Shown: in pieces, positions 11,607 through 23,325 of the stretch
How the letters are laid out: every line of letters starts with the position of its first letter
How positions within the stretch are numbered: the first letter of the stretch is position 1
Program-made: the position numbers and the translations under genes
Origin: Allium sativum
Taxonomy: Eukaryota; Streptophyta; Magnoliopsida; Asparagales; Amaryllidaceae
Assembly: GCA_030737875.1 (NCBI GenBank)
Contig: CM060909.1
Coordinates: 28,665,659 to 28,729,658, forward strand
Direction: 5' to 3'
DNA: 64,000 bases
Notes under the pieces: generated by a model
Told to the model about the DNA's origin: nothing
Database searches by the model: none
The model's input: only the letters and a program-made list of their open reading frames with translations

Positions 11607-13374
11607 TGAGACGACCCGATTTCCCGTTTTCACGTAAACAAGGTTATCTTTTGGAATATAACACAGAAACAGATAATAGCAGAACAGAATTAAATAAATA
11701 CACCAGAATGAACAATAGAATATACTGGATAAAAGTAATCATCAGAGTTACACAGTCTACAGGATCTTACTTAGTACAAATACAGTTCAGCTATACATAA
11801 ATGTCTACAGCGGAAATAAACAAAATATGTACAATAGGAGCTGAACAGCATAAAAAGAAATAAATGATATAATCCATCTTCAGCTCCAGCTATCCAGAAA
11901 GAACCAGCTAAACCTGAATACAAGGCTGCCCGTGTAGAAAAAGGGGCACCCGAGTTTGAGAGTGAAACAAACTACGAGTCAGTCATGGGACTGGTATGAG
12001 AAATCTACTCAACACATATATAATATGGCTAATCACAGGACCACGCCACTTTCGTGGAACGGGTTTACTCCATTGGATTGCTAGTGCTTTAAAACAAATC
12101 TTTCTTTTAAACATCGCTATGCTTTTAACAAAAATGAAGCCATTATAAGACTCAGTTCCCATCACACAATGCAACGCAAACCGGAGGATAGAGTTTTACC
12201 TTATAATGGCCAAAATATGATTGATACGAATAAAACAAAGGCATTTGATATTATTGCTAGTGTTTATATGCTTTGAAAACAATTTCAAATCATAACTATC
12301 AATCATAGACGGCATGGGTACCATATATCATGTCGCCATATATATATATACAATCAAAACCGCACGATGTCGTATTTGGAAATTGGATTTCCGTTATGAA
12401 CCGAGGCAAAAGATAGTCCTCACCGAATTCGAGACTGCCTAGCCCGAGTCTCAGGATCAGAGCTCGAGTGACCCTTGGATCGTCAGGGCCGGTCCACCGA
12501 TTGTGGATTAAAATGCCTGAACCATACGTTTCCCCGCCCTTTGGGGCGTAAACGAGCCAACGAATGACTCCATCGGACCCGGATCGTCCGATCAAACCGA
12601 GGCGCCTCGCAACAGCAACAACCACATAAGTCAAACTCGTCAGGGCGTGTAAAACCACTGACGCCACTTTTAGCTAGGAGGAAACGCAGGCCCTCCCTGA
12701 GGTCCTTTCTCCCGTTTCTGGTTCATACCGGGGTGTGAGGCTCGCGAATTCACGTTATACACAAAGCTACGCCACACAGGCGGTGCTTTGATCATCACCA
12801 CAAGACTTTGCTTTTCAACAGAAGCCCTGATCACTGCATCTTAGCATGCCACACAGAATAAATCCTATGTCAGACACACAGTCCATTTACAAGTCCGTTC
12901 TGGGTCTGAACGAAACCGGAGGCACTAAATACCTCGCAAACCCTTCGATCAACACGTACGTCTGAACGATCACCACTCATTATCCATATTTCGGGATGCC
13001 TCCCAATCAGGACCTCGGTTACCATCCAAACGAGGTGGAGATCTCCGGTCTTCGACCATCGTCTTCATCTTCGAATTTCAATCGTCGGTCGATTATTCGA
13101 AATGAGAATTAACTCGGCCTTTTCAAATAATTCACGTATATTTAGAATTTCAAATCGATTTATTTCAATGGTTAAATCATTCGACAACACCAATTGTGTT
13201 CTTTAATATAGTTTTCACACCAAACACATTCAACCATCAAATACAACATAAATCGAGCAAATTCAGTTTATTTCCATTCCATATTGCTTATGATATTTTA
13301 TAACTATTTATCGCTATTTTTATTTATTTTAAAATAGCTAATTTATTCAAAACGACGCTTCGGGCCATAAAGCG

Positions 13375-13860
13375 GCCGTGGCGCTGTTTTTCTTCAGATT
13401 TGATTTACACATATCTGAAAATCTAACCGTTGGATCTTCACAAAATTTACATCATTAGAAAGGTCTTTTCAAAACGAACCCAACGGTTCCAGTTTTGGGA
13501 AAATCCGACGGTCGGATCTCCCGGTACAATCGTTTGAATTTTCGATTTCAAATTACGAACTGCAGCGTCGTTATTCGATTTAATATAATTATATTTATAT
13601 ATATAAATAAATATAATCGTTTCTGGCGCTGTTTTTCTTCAGATTTGAATTAAACATTCCAGACAATCCAACCGTTGAATTTTTACAAGGTTGGTGCCGT
13701 TGGAAAGATTATTCCAAGGCGAACCTGACGGTTGAGGTTTCGGGAAAATCCAATGGTCGGATTTCCCGTACTAGTCGTTTGAAATCACGGTTTCAAAATA
13801 CGAACTGCACGGCTTCGTTTCGTTTTAATTTTATTTATATATTTATATAAATATAGTTCA
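13375..13860. repeat. Two diverged tandem copies, about 240 bp each, in D
   Basis: Both copies begin with GGCGCTGTTTTTCTTCAGAT (near 13380 and 13625), continue with a 'TCCAACCGTTG' type stretch and end near TACGAACTGCA. Point differences are frequent, so the duplication is old and internal to the element. Confidence 0.8.
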
Positions 13861-14393
13861 TTCAACGATTTCAATATCGTTTTTACTTCAAAAATTTTTC
13901 TAACTCCTTAAATTTTGGAAAAATTTCGCCATAACCTCCCCTGCACCGGGAGCATCGGGAAATCGCAAATAGCGTTCCCGGTCCTTCTAATCTCAAAAAG
14001 AAAAAGAAACAGCCAAGCGGCTAGCCAACAGGCTCAAAATCATCACCCAAACAAATTAGTAAATGTGTACCTATTTGTCGGGCACAAAATTTTATTCCTC
14101 TTCTCTAGCCCCTTTGCTATAACCTGTTCAATGAATATGCATGTACATATATATACAGTTCTTATCATTTATCATTTTCTATTCGACTTCATATTTGATT
14201 TCAATTTGGTTTAAAAACACCATTCATTCTAATGTTACATAAATAGGTGCAAATCATTTCATTAGCTAATTAATGAATATTTCATCTCATATATGTTTAT
14301 TTCGAACAAGTGGCTATTTTTAACACTTCACATTTCAACGATTTATGCATACAATAAAAATGCGATTTTTATTGTAAAACGATTCATTTCAAA

Positions 14394-15690
14394 ACACTAT
14401 TTTTCTATATAGTTCATATAGTCGATAAAAGGTGATTTTTATTATCAAACAATTTATTTCAAAATATGAATACCATTCAACACATGAATTTCTAAACAAC
14501 GAATGAATATCAATTCAACACATGAATGTTTTCAATAGTTTTTATATATAGATAAAAATGTGATTTTTATTATCGAACAATTTATTTCAAAATATGAATA
14601 CCATTCAACACATGAATTTCTAAACAACGAATGAATATCAATTCAACACATGAATGTTTTCAATAGTTTTTATATATAGATAAAAATGTGATTTTTATTA
14701 TCGAACAATTTATTTCAAAATATGAATACCATTCAACACATGAATTTCTAAACAACGAATGAATATCAATTCAACACATGAATGTTTTCAATAGTTTTTA
14801 TATATAGATAAAAATGTGATTTTTATTATCGAACAATTTATTTCAAAATATGAATACCATTCAACACAGGAATTTCTAAACAACGAATGAATATCAATTC
14901 AACACATGAATGTTTTCTATAGTTTCTATATATAGATAAAAATGTGATTTTTATTATCGAACAATTTATTTCAAAATATGAATACCATTCAACACATGAA
15001 TTTCTAAACAACGAATGAATATCAATTCAACACATGAATGTTTTCAATAGTTTTTATATATAGATAAAAATGTGATTTTTATTATCGAACAATTTATTTC
15101 AAAATATGAATACCATTCAACACATGAATTTCTAAACAACGAATGAATATCAATTCAACACATGAATGTTTTCTATAGTTTCTATATATAGATAAAAATG
15201 TGATTTTTATTATCGAACAATTTATTTCAAAATATGAATACCATTCAACACATGAATTTCTAAACAACGAATGAATATCAATTCAACATATGAATGTTTT
15301 CTATAGTTTCTATATATAGATAAAAATGTGATTTTTATTATCGAACAATTTATTTCAAAATATGAATACCATTCAACACATGAATTTCTAAACAACGAAT
15401 GAATATCAATTCAACACATGAATGTTTTCAATAGTTTTTATATATAGATAAAAATGTGATTTTTATTATCGAACAATTTATTTCAAAATATGAATACTAT
15501 TCAACACATGAATTTCTAAACAACGAATGAATATCAATTCAACACATGAATGTTTTCTATAGTTTCTATATATAGATAAAAATGTGATTTTTATTATCGA
15601 ACAATTTATTTCAAAATATGAATACCATTCAACACATGAATTTCTAAACAACGAATGAATATCAATTCAACACATGAATGTTTTCTATAC
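14394..15690. repeat. 128-bp tandem repeat, about 10 copies
   Basis: The word CATGAATGTTTT recurs at 14521, 14649, 14777, 14905, 15033, 15161, 15289, 15417, 15545 and 15673, exactly 128 bp apart. The first copy is the most diverged. The rest are nearly identical, with two variants at one site (TTTTCAATAGTTTTTA or TTTTCTATAGTTTCTA) mixed along the array. AT-rich and non-coding. Confidence 0.97.
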
Positions 15691-15699
15691 AATGAATAA

Positions 15700-17050
15700 A
15701 TATAGTTTAGGGTGCGTTTTTTAGAGGTCCCTATTAGGTTTCAAAATATAAAAAAAACCCGGTCATAAACTTATTGTAAATTTAGTCCCTATTTTTTGAA
15801 AATTCATAAAAAAATTATAAAAAAATTATAAAAAAATCACGATAATTCGTATTTAAATTAAACATGTACTCGCCCAAAAATTCAGATCATAATAAAATCA
15901 AAACATGCATCAAAATCAAAAAAATACAGAAAACAACCAAAAATGCAGTAATTTGCATCAAATCATGCACATATTTGGAATACTTGCATTCATCTGTGCA
16001 AGTATTTTTCTGTTATATTTTTACATGCAATACTTGCATACATGTGTGTAAGTATTTAAAATAGTTGCATACATGTATGCAAGTTTCTGCACACATTTTA
16101 TTTTCACATGTAAATACTTGCATACATGTGTGCAAGTATTTCAAATAGTTGCACACATGTATGCAAGTTTCTGCATACATTTTCAACTAAAACAGCTTCA
16201 GAAATACTTGCATACATGTATGCAACTATTGGCAAAAGTTGCATACATGTATGCAACTATTTGCAAGTTTTAAATTCACAATACATCCCTGTAATTAATG
16301 TTTTCTCTGTAAACCCGCCCCCTATTTTAGCTGCCGCCTGCAATCTTCCGCCTGCCACTTTCCATACCTCCGCCTCTTTCGTTTTCTGTCCAAATTTTCA
16401 GGTGCTATCACTTAAAAAAAAAAAATCTCTAAAATCTATAAATATTCTCGAAAGTCAACAGAAATTTAAAAAAAAAAGTTGCATAAATGTATGCAACTTT
16501 TACGAATAGTTGCATACATTTATGCAACTATTCGAATACACATGCATATATTTATGCACGCCTGTTTGAAAAATTGCATACATGTATGCAGTTTTTCTAT
16601 ATAACTGCATACATGTGTGCATATATGTCAAAATACATGCAAACGTGAATAAGTTGCACGTAGGTATGCAATTTTTAAATAAATGCATCAGCAGATGCAT
16701 GTTTTAACAATATGTGCATACATGTATGCATTTATACTGCAGTTTTGACGCAGATTTGAAATAAATGCATACATGTATGCAACTAATCGATTTATATGCA
16801 TGTTTTGATGCAATTTACTGCATTTCGTTGATTTTCTGTATTTCGTGATTTTGACGTTGTTTTTAATGTTTTTTTGATCTGATTTTTTTCACGATTAATT
16901 GTTTTAATTAAATACGAATTTACATGGTTTTTTAATATTTTTTTATATTTTTTTATATGTTTTTGAAAAATAGGGACCTAATTTACAATAAGTTTATGAC
17001 CGGATGTGAGCCTAATTAAGTTTCGTTTTAGGGATGTGTGCCTAATATTC
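15700..17050. mobile_element. Foldback/MITE-like element with palindrome array
   Basis: The left part has CCGGTCATAAACTTATTGTA (about 15760) followed by AATTTAGTCCCTATTTTT. The right part has the reverse complement (about 16970-17005, TACAATAAGTTTATGACCGG). The arms continue inward through AT-rich sequence and CACGAT / ATCGTG-like words near 15839 and 16888. The centre holds many copies of the 18-bp palindrome TTGCATACATGTATGCAA. I see no transposase, and the exact outer ends and target duplication are not clear. A non-autonomous DNA element is the best reading, with the class unassigned. Confidence 0.65.
15960..16790. repeat. Cluster of TTGCATACATGTATGCAA palindromes
   Basis: At least a dozen perfect or near-perfect copies with irregular spacing, for example near 16035, 16065, 16119, 16152, 16208, 16239, 16480, 16510, 16574, 16604, 16713 and 16769. 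Variants often alter one arm only. They lie between the arms of the foldback element. Open frames across this stretch are repeat artefacts. Confidence 0.9.
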
Positions 17051-17411
17051 ACTAATGTTTAAGCATATGAAAATAATTCAAACACACAAATATTATTCAA
17101 AATTTCGGCAGCATAACGGCAGGGTAGTTACACCGGGACCGTCCCTAGTACGGCTCCTCGCTCTACCTTAAAACCTCGCGGTTTTTGACAATGGGGATCA
17201 TGCATCTAGTTCGCACGCAGGCGGCATGTATATATTTATTTCATTTCCACAAACTAATCCTATGTGGTTTCAATCAAATATTTCACAACCACAAATGGGT
17301 ATTTTTCAACCACATACAACCAATATCAATCACAAACAATCCCAAACAACCATTCAATTTTCACAACAATTTTAACCAATAAATATCGTCCATGGTTTGT
17401 GGACGAGGGGC

Positions 17412-17470
<59 letters not shown>

Positions 17471-19479
17471 TATTTATATATAGCTATTCACTTTTATTTC
17501 AACATATATAATATTTTTAAATCAGAAATCTCACCAATAGCTATCCAACTGCACGACACTTCCTTGTATAAAATCTTCGCCTTTTGTCGCTTTCGCCCGT
17601 ATTCTCTACACATGTAAAAATCGAATTTTTACGATGCTATTCAATATATAAAAATATGATTTTTACTTCGACTTTCAACATATAAAAATATGATTTTTTT
17701 ACTTCGACTTTCGATATATAAAAATATGATTTTTCCTTTTAAATTCCTAATCTCCTTCTAGTTTATAAATCATTTTAAAATCAGTTTTTATATTCCTTTA
17801 TAAATCAGTTTTTAAAATCTCAGAAAAATCAGTTTTTATATTTTTATAAATCAGTTTTTAATACTTATATAAAAAATCAGTTTTATTCTTTTACAAAATC
17901 AGTTTAAAATTCTTTTTAAAAAAATCAGTTTAAAATTCTTTTATAAAATTCAGTTTTTACTTTTTTATAAAATTCAGTTTTTATCTTTTTATAAAATTCA
18001 GTTTTTATCTTTTTATAAAATTCAGTTTTTTAAGAATTGTAAATCAGTTTTTAAAACTTCATAAAAATTCCAGTTTCAAAATGTTTTTTTTTAAAAAAAA
18101 TTTCAGTTTCAAAAATGCTTTTTAAAAATTTCAGTTTCAAAAATGCTTTTTAAAAATTTCAGTTTCAAAAATGCTTTTTAAAAATTACAGTTTCAAAATC
18201 TATTAAAAATTACTGTTTTAAAATCTATTTAAAAATTACAGTTTCAAAATCTAAAAAAATAAAATAACAGAGCTAAAAAAAACTTATAAAAAAGGGGGGG
18301 GGGGTTTCGCAGACGTCGGAGGCTTCTTCGAGGGGGCGGCTCGGGGTTCGAACAGGGAGGCGGTCTTTGATCGATGGAGGCGGTGGCTTCGGGGCTCGAT
18401 CGATGGAGGCGGGGCTTCGGGGCTCGATCGATGGAGGCGGGGCTTGGAGGCTCGATCGATGGAGGCGGGGCTTGGAGGAGGACAGGGCGGTGGCGTCGAT
18501 CGATAGGTTTAGGTTTTTTTTTTCTTCTTTTCGTTCGAAATCAAAATGAACGGAGGGGGGGGGGGCTCTGAAGATAAAAAAGGGGGGGGGGGAGAAATTA
18601 AAAATTATTTTTTTTTTATTTTATTATTTAAATTTGCAAAAGGGTTGACTTTTACATACGACCTCGAAACGAGGCCCACCGCCTGTCGTCCATAGCGTTT
18701 TACCTCCATTCCGAACACAATGGGATATGTATCGCAAGCTGATTTGATCGTTACAATCAGTTTCCTTTTGAATTTTCATTTAAATCACTATATTGAATTT
18801 TAAATGCACATTTCAAATTACCGGGGTCACATACTAACTAGAAAAATTCTAGAAAAATATTTTCTAGCTTCGTATTGACGATACGGTCCTAACAAAACTA
18901 GTTTCGTCGAATTCTGAGACCGTTTGAAAAATGGCCAATTTCCAGTCGATTAAAATCAACTGAAACTGGTCAAACGCGTTTTCCTTTGCCACGCTCACAT
19001 ATTGATTCGAAAAATTATGAAATTTGAAACCTAGCAATAACTTGACACTGCGGATCCAACAAAAGTGGTTTCGTCGAAATCCGAGGTCGTTTGCAAAATG
19101 TCCATTTTTAAGGGCCTGAATTCCATAGCGACTATTCAGAATTTTCAACTGGACATATCTTTTGATTCCCGCTATCAAATTTCGATTGGTCGGATTCGTT
19201 AGAAAGATATCATCAATTAGATACTAATGTTTTTGATCTCACTAAAATCCGGATTGTTTTGCACCCGGTATATTCAATTGAAGTTTGAAATCGAATTATC
19301 GAACTACCGCGCCATTTTCAATTCTATATATAATTATAATTAATTATATTGGTTTTCAAATGTCGATTTCAACTCAGTTTTCATCGCATTATTTAAAATA
19401 TTTATTTTAAATATTTAAAATCCATTATTTTAGCCAATTAAAAATTTTTAAATTGGTTCAGATTTTCTGGGTCGTTACA
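17051..19479 (-). other. Right part of D: simple repeats and LTR end
   Basis: Contains a TA microsatellite (about 17417-17468) and three ATATAAAAATATGATTTTTAC-like units (17620-17735, shortest shared word ATATAAAAATATGATTTTT). A long degenerate AAATCAGTTTTTAT array follows (17770-18250). Next come three G runs of nine or more (about 18293, 18555 and 18582) and about four 28-bp units with GATCGATGGAGGCGG (18368-18482). Two diverged copies of a stretch with TTTCGTCGAA (18870-18960, 19050-19115) come before the LTR end. No gene seen. Confidence 0.75.
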
Positions 19480-20335
19480 GAAAGCGTTCACCCAACTTCC
19501 TCTTCTTCCTTCTACAGTCTTTAGCTAGATGTCCAGTAATACCACAGAAGTTGCACTTCCTCGTCTCACGTGATTTGTTGTTGCTCTTGTTATTATTATT
19601 CTTGTTGTTCCCCTTCTTGAAGTCAACTTTCTTATTCTGAGTTTCAGTAGGCTTAACCTCCTTCTTGCTATTCTTGTCTTCCTCATGGAGTAGAGCCATA
19701 TCCACCAAGCTTTCAAAGGTCGCCCCCATGGGTGTATGAGTTAGGGCCAAGCTGTGTAGCGGCTTGTTCAATCCTCGAGCAAAGCGTACAGCCTTTTTCT
19801 GGGCTGTGTTGACCAAATCCAAACCGAACCGAGCAAGCTGATTAAACTTATTCACATACTCCCTCACAGACATATCCCCTTGCTTGAGTGCTAGGAACCT
19901 CTCCATCTGAAGATTCTCCTCTGCGGGTGATAAGAATTTGAGCCCAAACCTCTCTCTAAAGTCTGCCCAAGTCTCAACTGGCCTGGTAGCGTTGGTGACT
20001 TCCCACCAAAATGCAGCTTCCTCTTTCAACAACCATGCTGCCAACTGAACTTTCCTATGGTCCTCCATATCAAAGATAATGAACAAGTCTTATGTCTCCT
20101 TTAGCCAGTTTCGTGCCTCAACAGAGGTTTCAGTTCCAATGAAGTTCTTGCCGTCCATTGCTTTAAAGTCTTTGCATATTTTGGCAAAGGCGATACCAGG
20201 AGGAGGAGGAACCGCAGCCACAAGGGGAGGAGGAGGAGGGATGTCTGCCGTGCCCACGTCATTGGCCCTGGCTTCGAAGTACCTTTTGAACCATCCAGGC
20301 ACGGGTATTCCCTCAGGAAGGTTAAGATCGGCCAT
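19480..20335 (-). pseudogene. Element A gag, 5' part
   Basis: Starts MADLNLPEG at 20335, the same start as the gag of B, which decides the start over the ATG 39 bases upstream. The Gag core (AWLLKEEAAFWWEV, GDMSVREYVNKFNQLARFGL) and the first zinc knuckle (CNFCGITGHLAKDC, about 19525-19570) are present. A TAA interrupts it at 20087-20089, and insertion D cuts it at 19480 before the second knuckle. Gag coats the RNA and forms the particle in which reverse transcription occurs. Confidence 0.92.
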
Positions 20336-20508
20336 GCTGAAAAACGAAAAGAAAAGATTCAAACGAGGAAACAAAGGGAAGTTCTAATGGCTTCTTGGGG
20401 AATAACCTTTTAAACATAAAACTTTTCTTGAAAAATGCTTCTTTATAAATAGTTTTGAAAACGGTTTCAGAAGGTTTTTAAAACTTTTGCCCAGCCTGGT
20501 AACCTTCT

Positions 20509-20520
20509 GCTCTGATACCA
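20509..20520 (-). other. Element A primer-binding site (tRNA-iMet)
   Basis: On the minus strand TGGTATCAGAGC follows the 5' LTR after three bases. This is the usual initiator tRNA-Met primer site of plant gypsy elements and fixes the element's orientation. Confidence 0.9.
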
Positions 20521-20523
20521 AAT

Positions 20524-23325
20524 TGTAACACCCCACCTCCGCTAGGGTCACTCACAAAGGGAATGGACTAGTTTTGGTGGAGTATTATCCAGGTAAACAT
20601 GCACAGAGATATCACAAGGCAGAACATAAATAAAGCAGTGGTAGAAATTAAAAACCAACTTTTTATTATTTTCCAGAAAAGAGTCAAAAGCTCATATATC
20701 CAAGATACAAATTATTCCATTACATCAAGTTCATAATAAAGAAGCATAAACTTAAAACAAAAGTAAATTATTCCCCATAAATAGCAGAAGCAGTCATAGC
20801 ATAGCCCAAGACCAAACCGTACATGAGCTTTCAGAAAGCAAGTTGAATCCAAGCTAAGAGTTGGTGTTTCCTCCCTGAGAACCTGGGGGGGTGGGGAAAC
20901 GAAAGAAAAAGGGGCAAAAGAAAAAGGGTCAGTCATAAAGACTGGTAAGCCCTAGTGACTTTCAGTATGAAAACTAGTAAATGTAACATGATATGTGAAA
21001 ACTGGAATTAAACATAAGGATGATAACAGAACTAGTAGGATAATTAAGATAGTCAAGTTTGGCATCGCATATTCAAGGTTCGCTGCACCAACTGTACTAG
21101 TATTCTAACCCATGTCAAGTATTAACCATGAAATGATCCCTTAGCCCAGTGTCATGAAGTGACCCATTACGGGGTCCTACGGTATGATCTACTAATCGAT
21201 CGGCTCCCTACAAGTCCTAGCTCGTCATGTGTCTATGTCATACGGCCCTATCCTGAAATGTAGTTACCTGTGCTAGGTCCACCATAGGGTGTATCAAGTC
21301 CTATGGTGCCAACCACTGACACGAATCAAGCACGCACAGTGTAAATCTACGGGTGCCCAATGCCTGCTTTTTCAACTCCGGACTACGTGCACGACCATAG
21401 CCCGCCTGAACCTACAATGGCGCACCTACTCAGCCGTCGTTCTGGTCGCTTACAATCAACCCAGTAATCGTGCCCCACCCTGCCTAGTCCCAGAGTATAG
21501 TGATACATTTAAGTGGGTTACTGCTGAAAAGGACCGTGTAACTAGGGTTTCTAATGGGTTAAGTGTTGTCATTCAAATTCGTGACTTAACCCTATCCAGA
21601 TCGTGTATTAAGCAGGTTAAGTGTGTTCAAGCAGTTCATGACTTAACCATATCAAGTCATCGTATCAAGTTGGTTAAGTATATTAAAGTGGTTCATGACT
21701 TAACCCTATCATGTGGCATTAATTCATTAGTGCACGCCAACCTCTCACATTATACTAATTGTTGTGGTTACTGGATTTGCCGGGCGGTTCCGGGCAGATT
21801 TACACCACAACATAGTCTAACCTCGGGTTTTTACGTGCAATATGACCAACTACCCACATTGGATCCTATTGTTTGCAGCCACTGGATTTGCCGGGCGGTT
21901 CCGTGCAGATTTACACTGCAAACTCAACCCTACCTCAAGTTGGCCATTTTCAAGTTATCTAATTGCCATGCCCACGTTCAAGTTTTCATATCTAGATTCA
22001 TGTCAAGTTTTCAAGTCATGTTTCATGTCAAATCGTGTCAAGTTCATGTCCATATTCAGCTTCAAGTCATAATAACGTTCATGTTCAAGTTTAAAGCTAA
22101 TCTATGTTTTACCTAGTCTACCCAAATCATATTCCCATCGCACGTAAGTTCGAATCGATACAAATGAATCTAATAGGGAATAACATAAAAAGGAACGGGT
22201 ATAATGTGGCAAAAGTGATTACTAGCATAGCATGATATGACTTGAAATAAAAGATTAAAATATTACTGGCATATGAAATATCGGCTATGAAGATTCCAAA
22301 TCTTGCAAGATAAGGTACTAGTCAAAATAACAGTTGTCACAAGGTGATAGTATAGTCATGGTAACGACTGTCATAAGGTGATAGTATAGTCATGATACGA
22401 TTGACATAAGGTGATAGTATAATCATGATAACGACTGTCATAAGGTGATAGTATAGTCATGATAACGACTGTCATAAGGTGATAGTCATAAACATGTGAC
22501 TAATAACAGATTCAAAATGATAGTAAGAGGGGTTTCTTTTGATTTACAACATGAATAGGCCCCAAATCAATGTCATAATTATATCCAAGAGTCAAAATCC
22601 AAGATGAACAAGAATGGATGTAAAACAGTCATCATACATAGGCCCAATTTCAGTTTTACATCATATTCATATTACATTTACATTTTAAATCTAAAAATAA
22701 CTGGGGCTTACAGATCGTGGTTCGAGAATTAGAAAAAGAGAGTCGATGTTGAATATGCTTAGTCAAGTCCTAATAGAAGTCCCCAAATCAGCAATTCCCT
22801 TAACGCAGTCTCAACGTAGTAGAAGCAGTCCCTCTCTCAAACTTTTCAATCAGAATCAGAGCAGCATAAGGTCAGAAAGAAATTTGGTGTAGAGAGACTG
22901 GTGTTAGGGGCTGTATTTATAGGGTCAGGTCAACGAATGTGGACAGAAATGAGGCCAAATACATCAGAGTGAATCCAGCTTCAGAAATGGGTTCGGGCAC
23001 CAGGTCGACCTGGTCCTGGGTAGGTCGACTACATAGTCGACCCCCAAGTCGACCTGGTCCTGGGCGGGAAATTTCCCGCCCAGTCCATTTGGAGGTTTGA
23101 AATTTGAATTTTTGAATTCGAATTGAGTCTGTTTTGAACTTGAAAATTTCTGAAAACTTCGAATGGTCATAGCTTGGTCATACGGACTCCGATTTTCGAA
23201 AACTTGGAATCATTTCCAAGTAGAATTTTGAGACGAACGCAACGGCGCAACCCGTTTCCCTCGATTCTTATTTTAAAAATTAATTCTGCCTTGATTTATG
23301 GCTATAAAAAACACGGGTTGTTACA
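20524..23325 (-). repeat. Element A 5' LTR (right), 2802 bp
   Basis: Full LTR, TG...CA. It carries the hairpin at 20930-20944, the structured block (21550-21923), a 34-bp array, a GTCGAC cluster (about 23003-23055) and a perfect 20-bp palindrome with two E2F-like half-sites (23062-23081). It differs from the left LTR at many scattered positions, more than B, C or E do, so A is the oldest of the four. The frame at 21289-22116 is not a gene. Confidence 0.93.
23062..23081. promoter_or_regulatory. E2F-like palindrome in element A U3
   Basis: GGGCGGGAAATTTCCCGCCC is a perfect palindrome that contains TTTCCCGC, the plant E2F consensus, on both strands. It lies about 245-265 bp inside the U3 end of the LTR. 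Function is inferred from the motif alone. Confidence 0.45.

Larger units (their letters stand above)
11607..19479 (-). mobile_element. Insertion D: LTR-bounded element without coding sequence
   Basis: Starts TGAGACGACCC and ends GGTCGTTACA, with a perfect GAAAG duplication at 11602-11606 and 19480-19484, inside gag of A. The left 2.2 kb resembles the 3' part of the LTR of element E (shared CAGTCATGGGACTG hairpin and CCACGCC...GGTTTAC block). The right end resembles the U3 end of E (shared ACCGCGCCATTTTCAATT). About 13895-14120 resembles the internal region of E (36280-36520). No second copy of the left part was found, so it is either one very long solo LTR or an element whose LTRs were partly deleted. 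No coding signal was seen; the frame at 12299-12667 lacks motifs. Confidence 0.8.
4991..23325 (-). mobile_element. Element A: Ty3/gypsy chromovirus, decayed, minus orientation
   Basis: Bounded by TGTAACACC at left and GTTGTTACA at right, with near-matching flanks ATATA (4986-4990) and ATACA (23326-23330). LTRs at both ends, a tRNA-Met primer site next to the right LTR, and gag, protease, RT, RNase H and integrase remains on the minus strand identify it. The same family as element B (gag start MADLNLPEG, matching LTR ends). Insertion D splits its gag. It carries several stops, a frameshift and a truncated 3' LTR, so it cannot be autonomous. Confidence 0.92.

Noticed and set aside
12299..12667. 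122-codon minus-strand frame in D
   Set aside because: No recognisable domain, inside an LTR-like region, and no counterpart frame in E or F.
14394..15690. Possible CRISPR array
   Set aside because: The whole 128-bp unit repeats with no unique spacers, and the context is a plant retroelement.
18367..18571. Arg/Gly-rich small proteins
   Set aside because: Artefacts of the 28-bp GGAGGCGG repeat in D.
20509..20520. tRNA-Met gene
   Set aside because: Only the 12-nt complement of the tRNA 3' end is present (also near 50778, 55589 and, with one change, 36926). These are primer sites.
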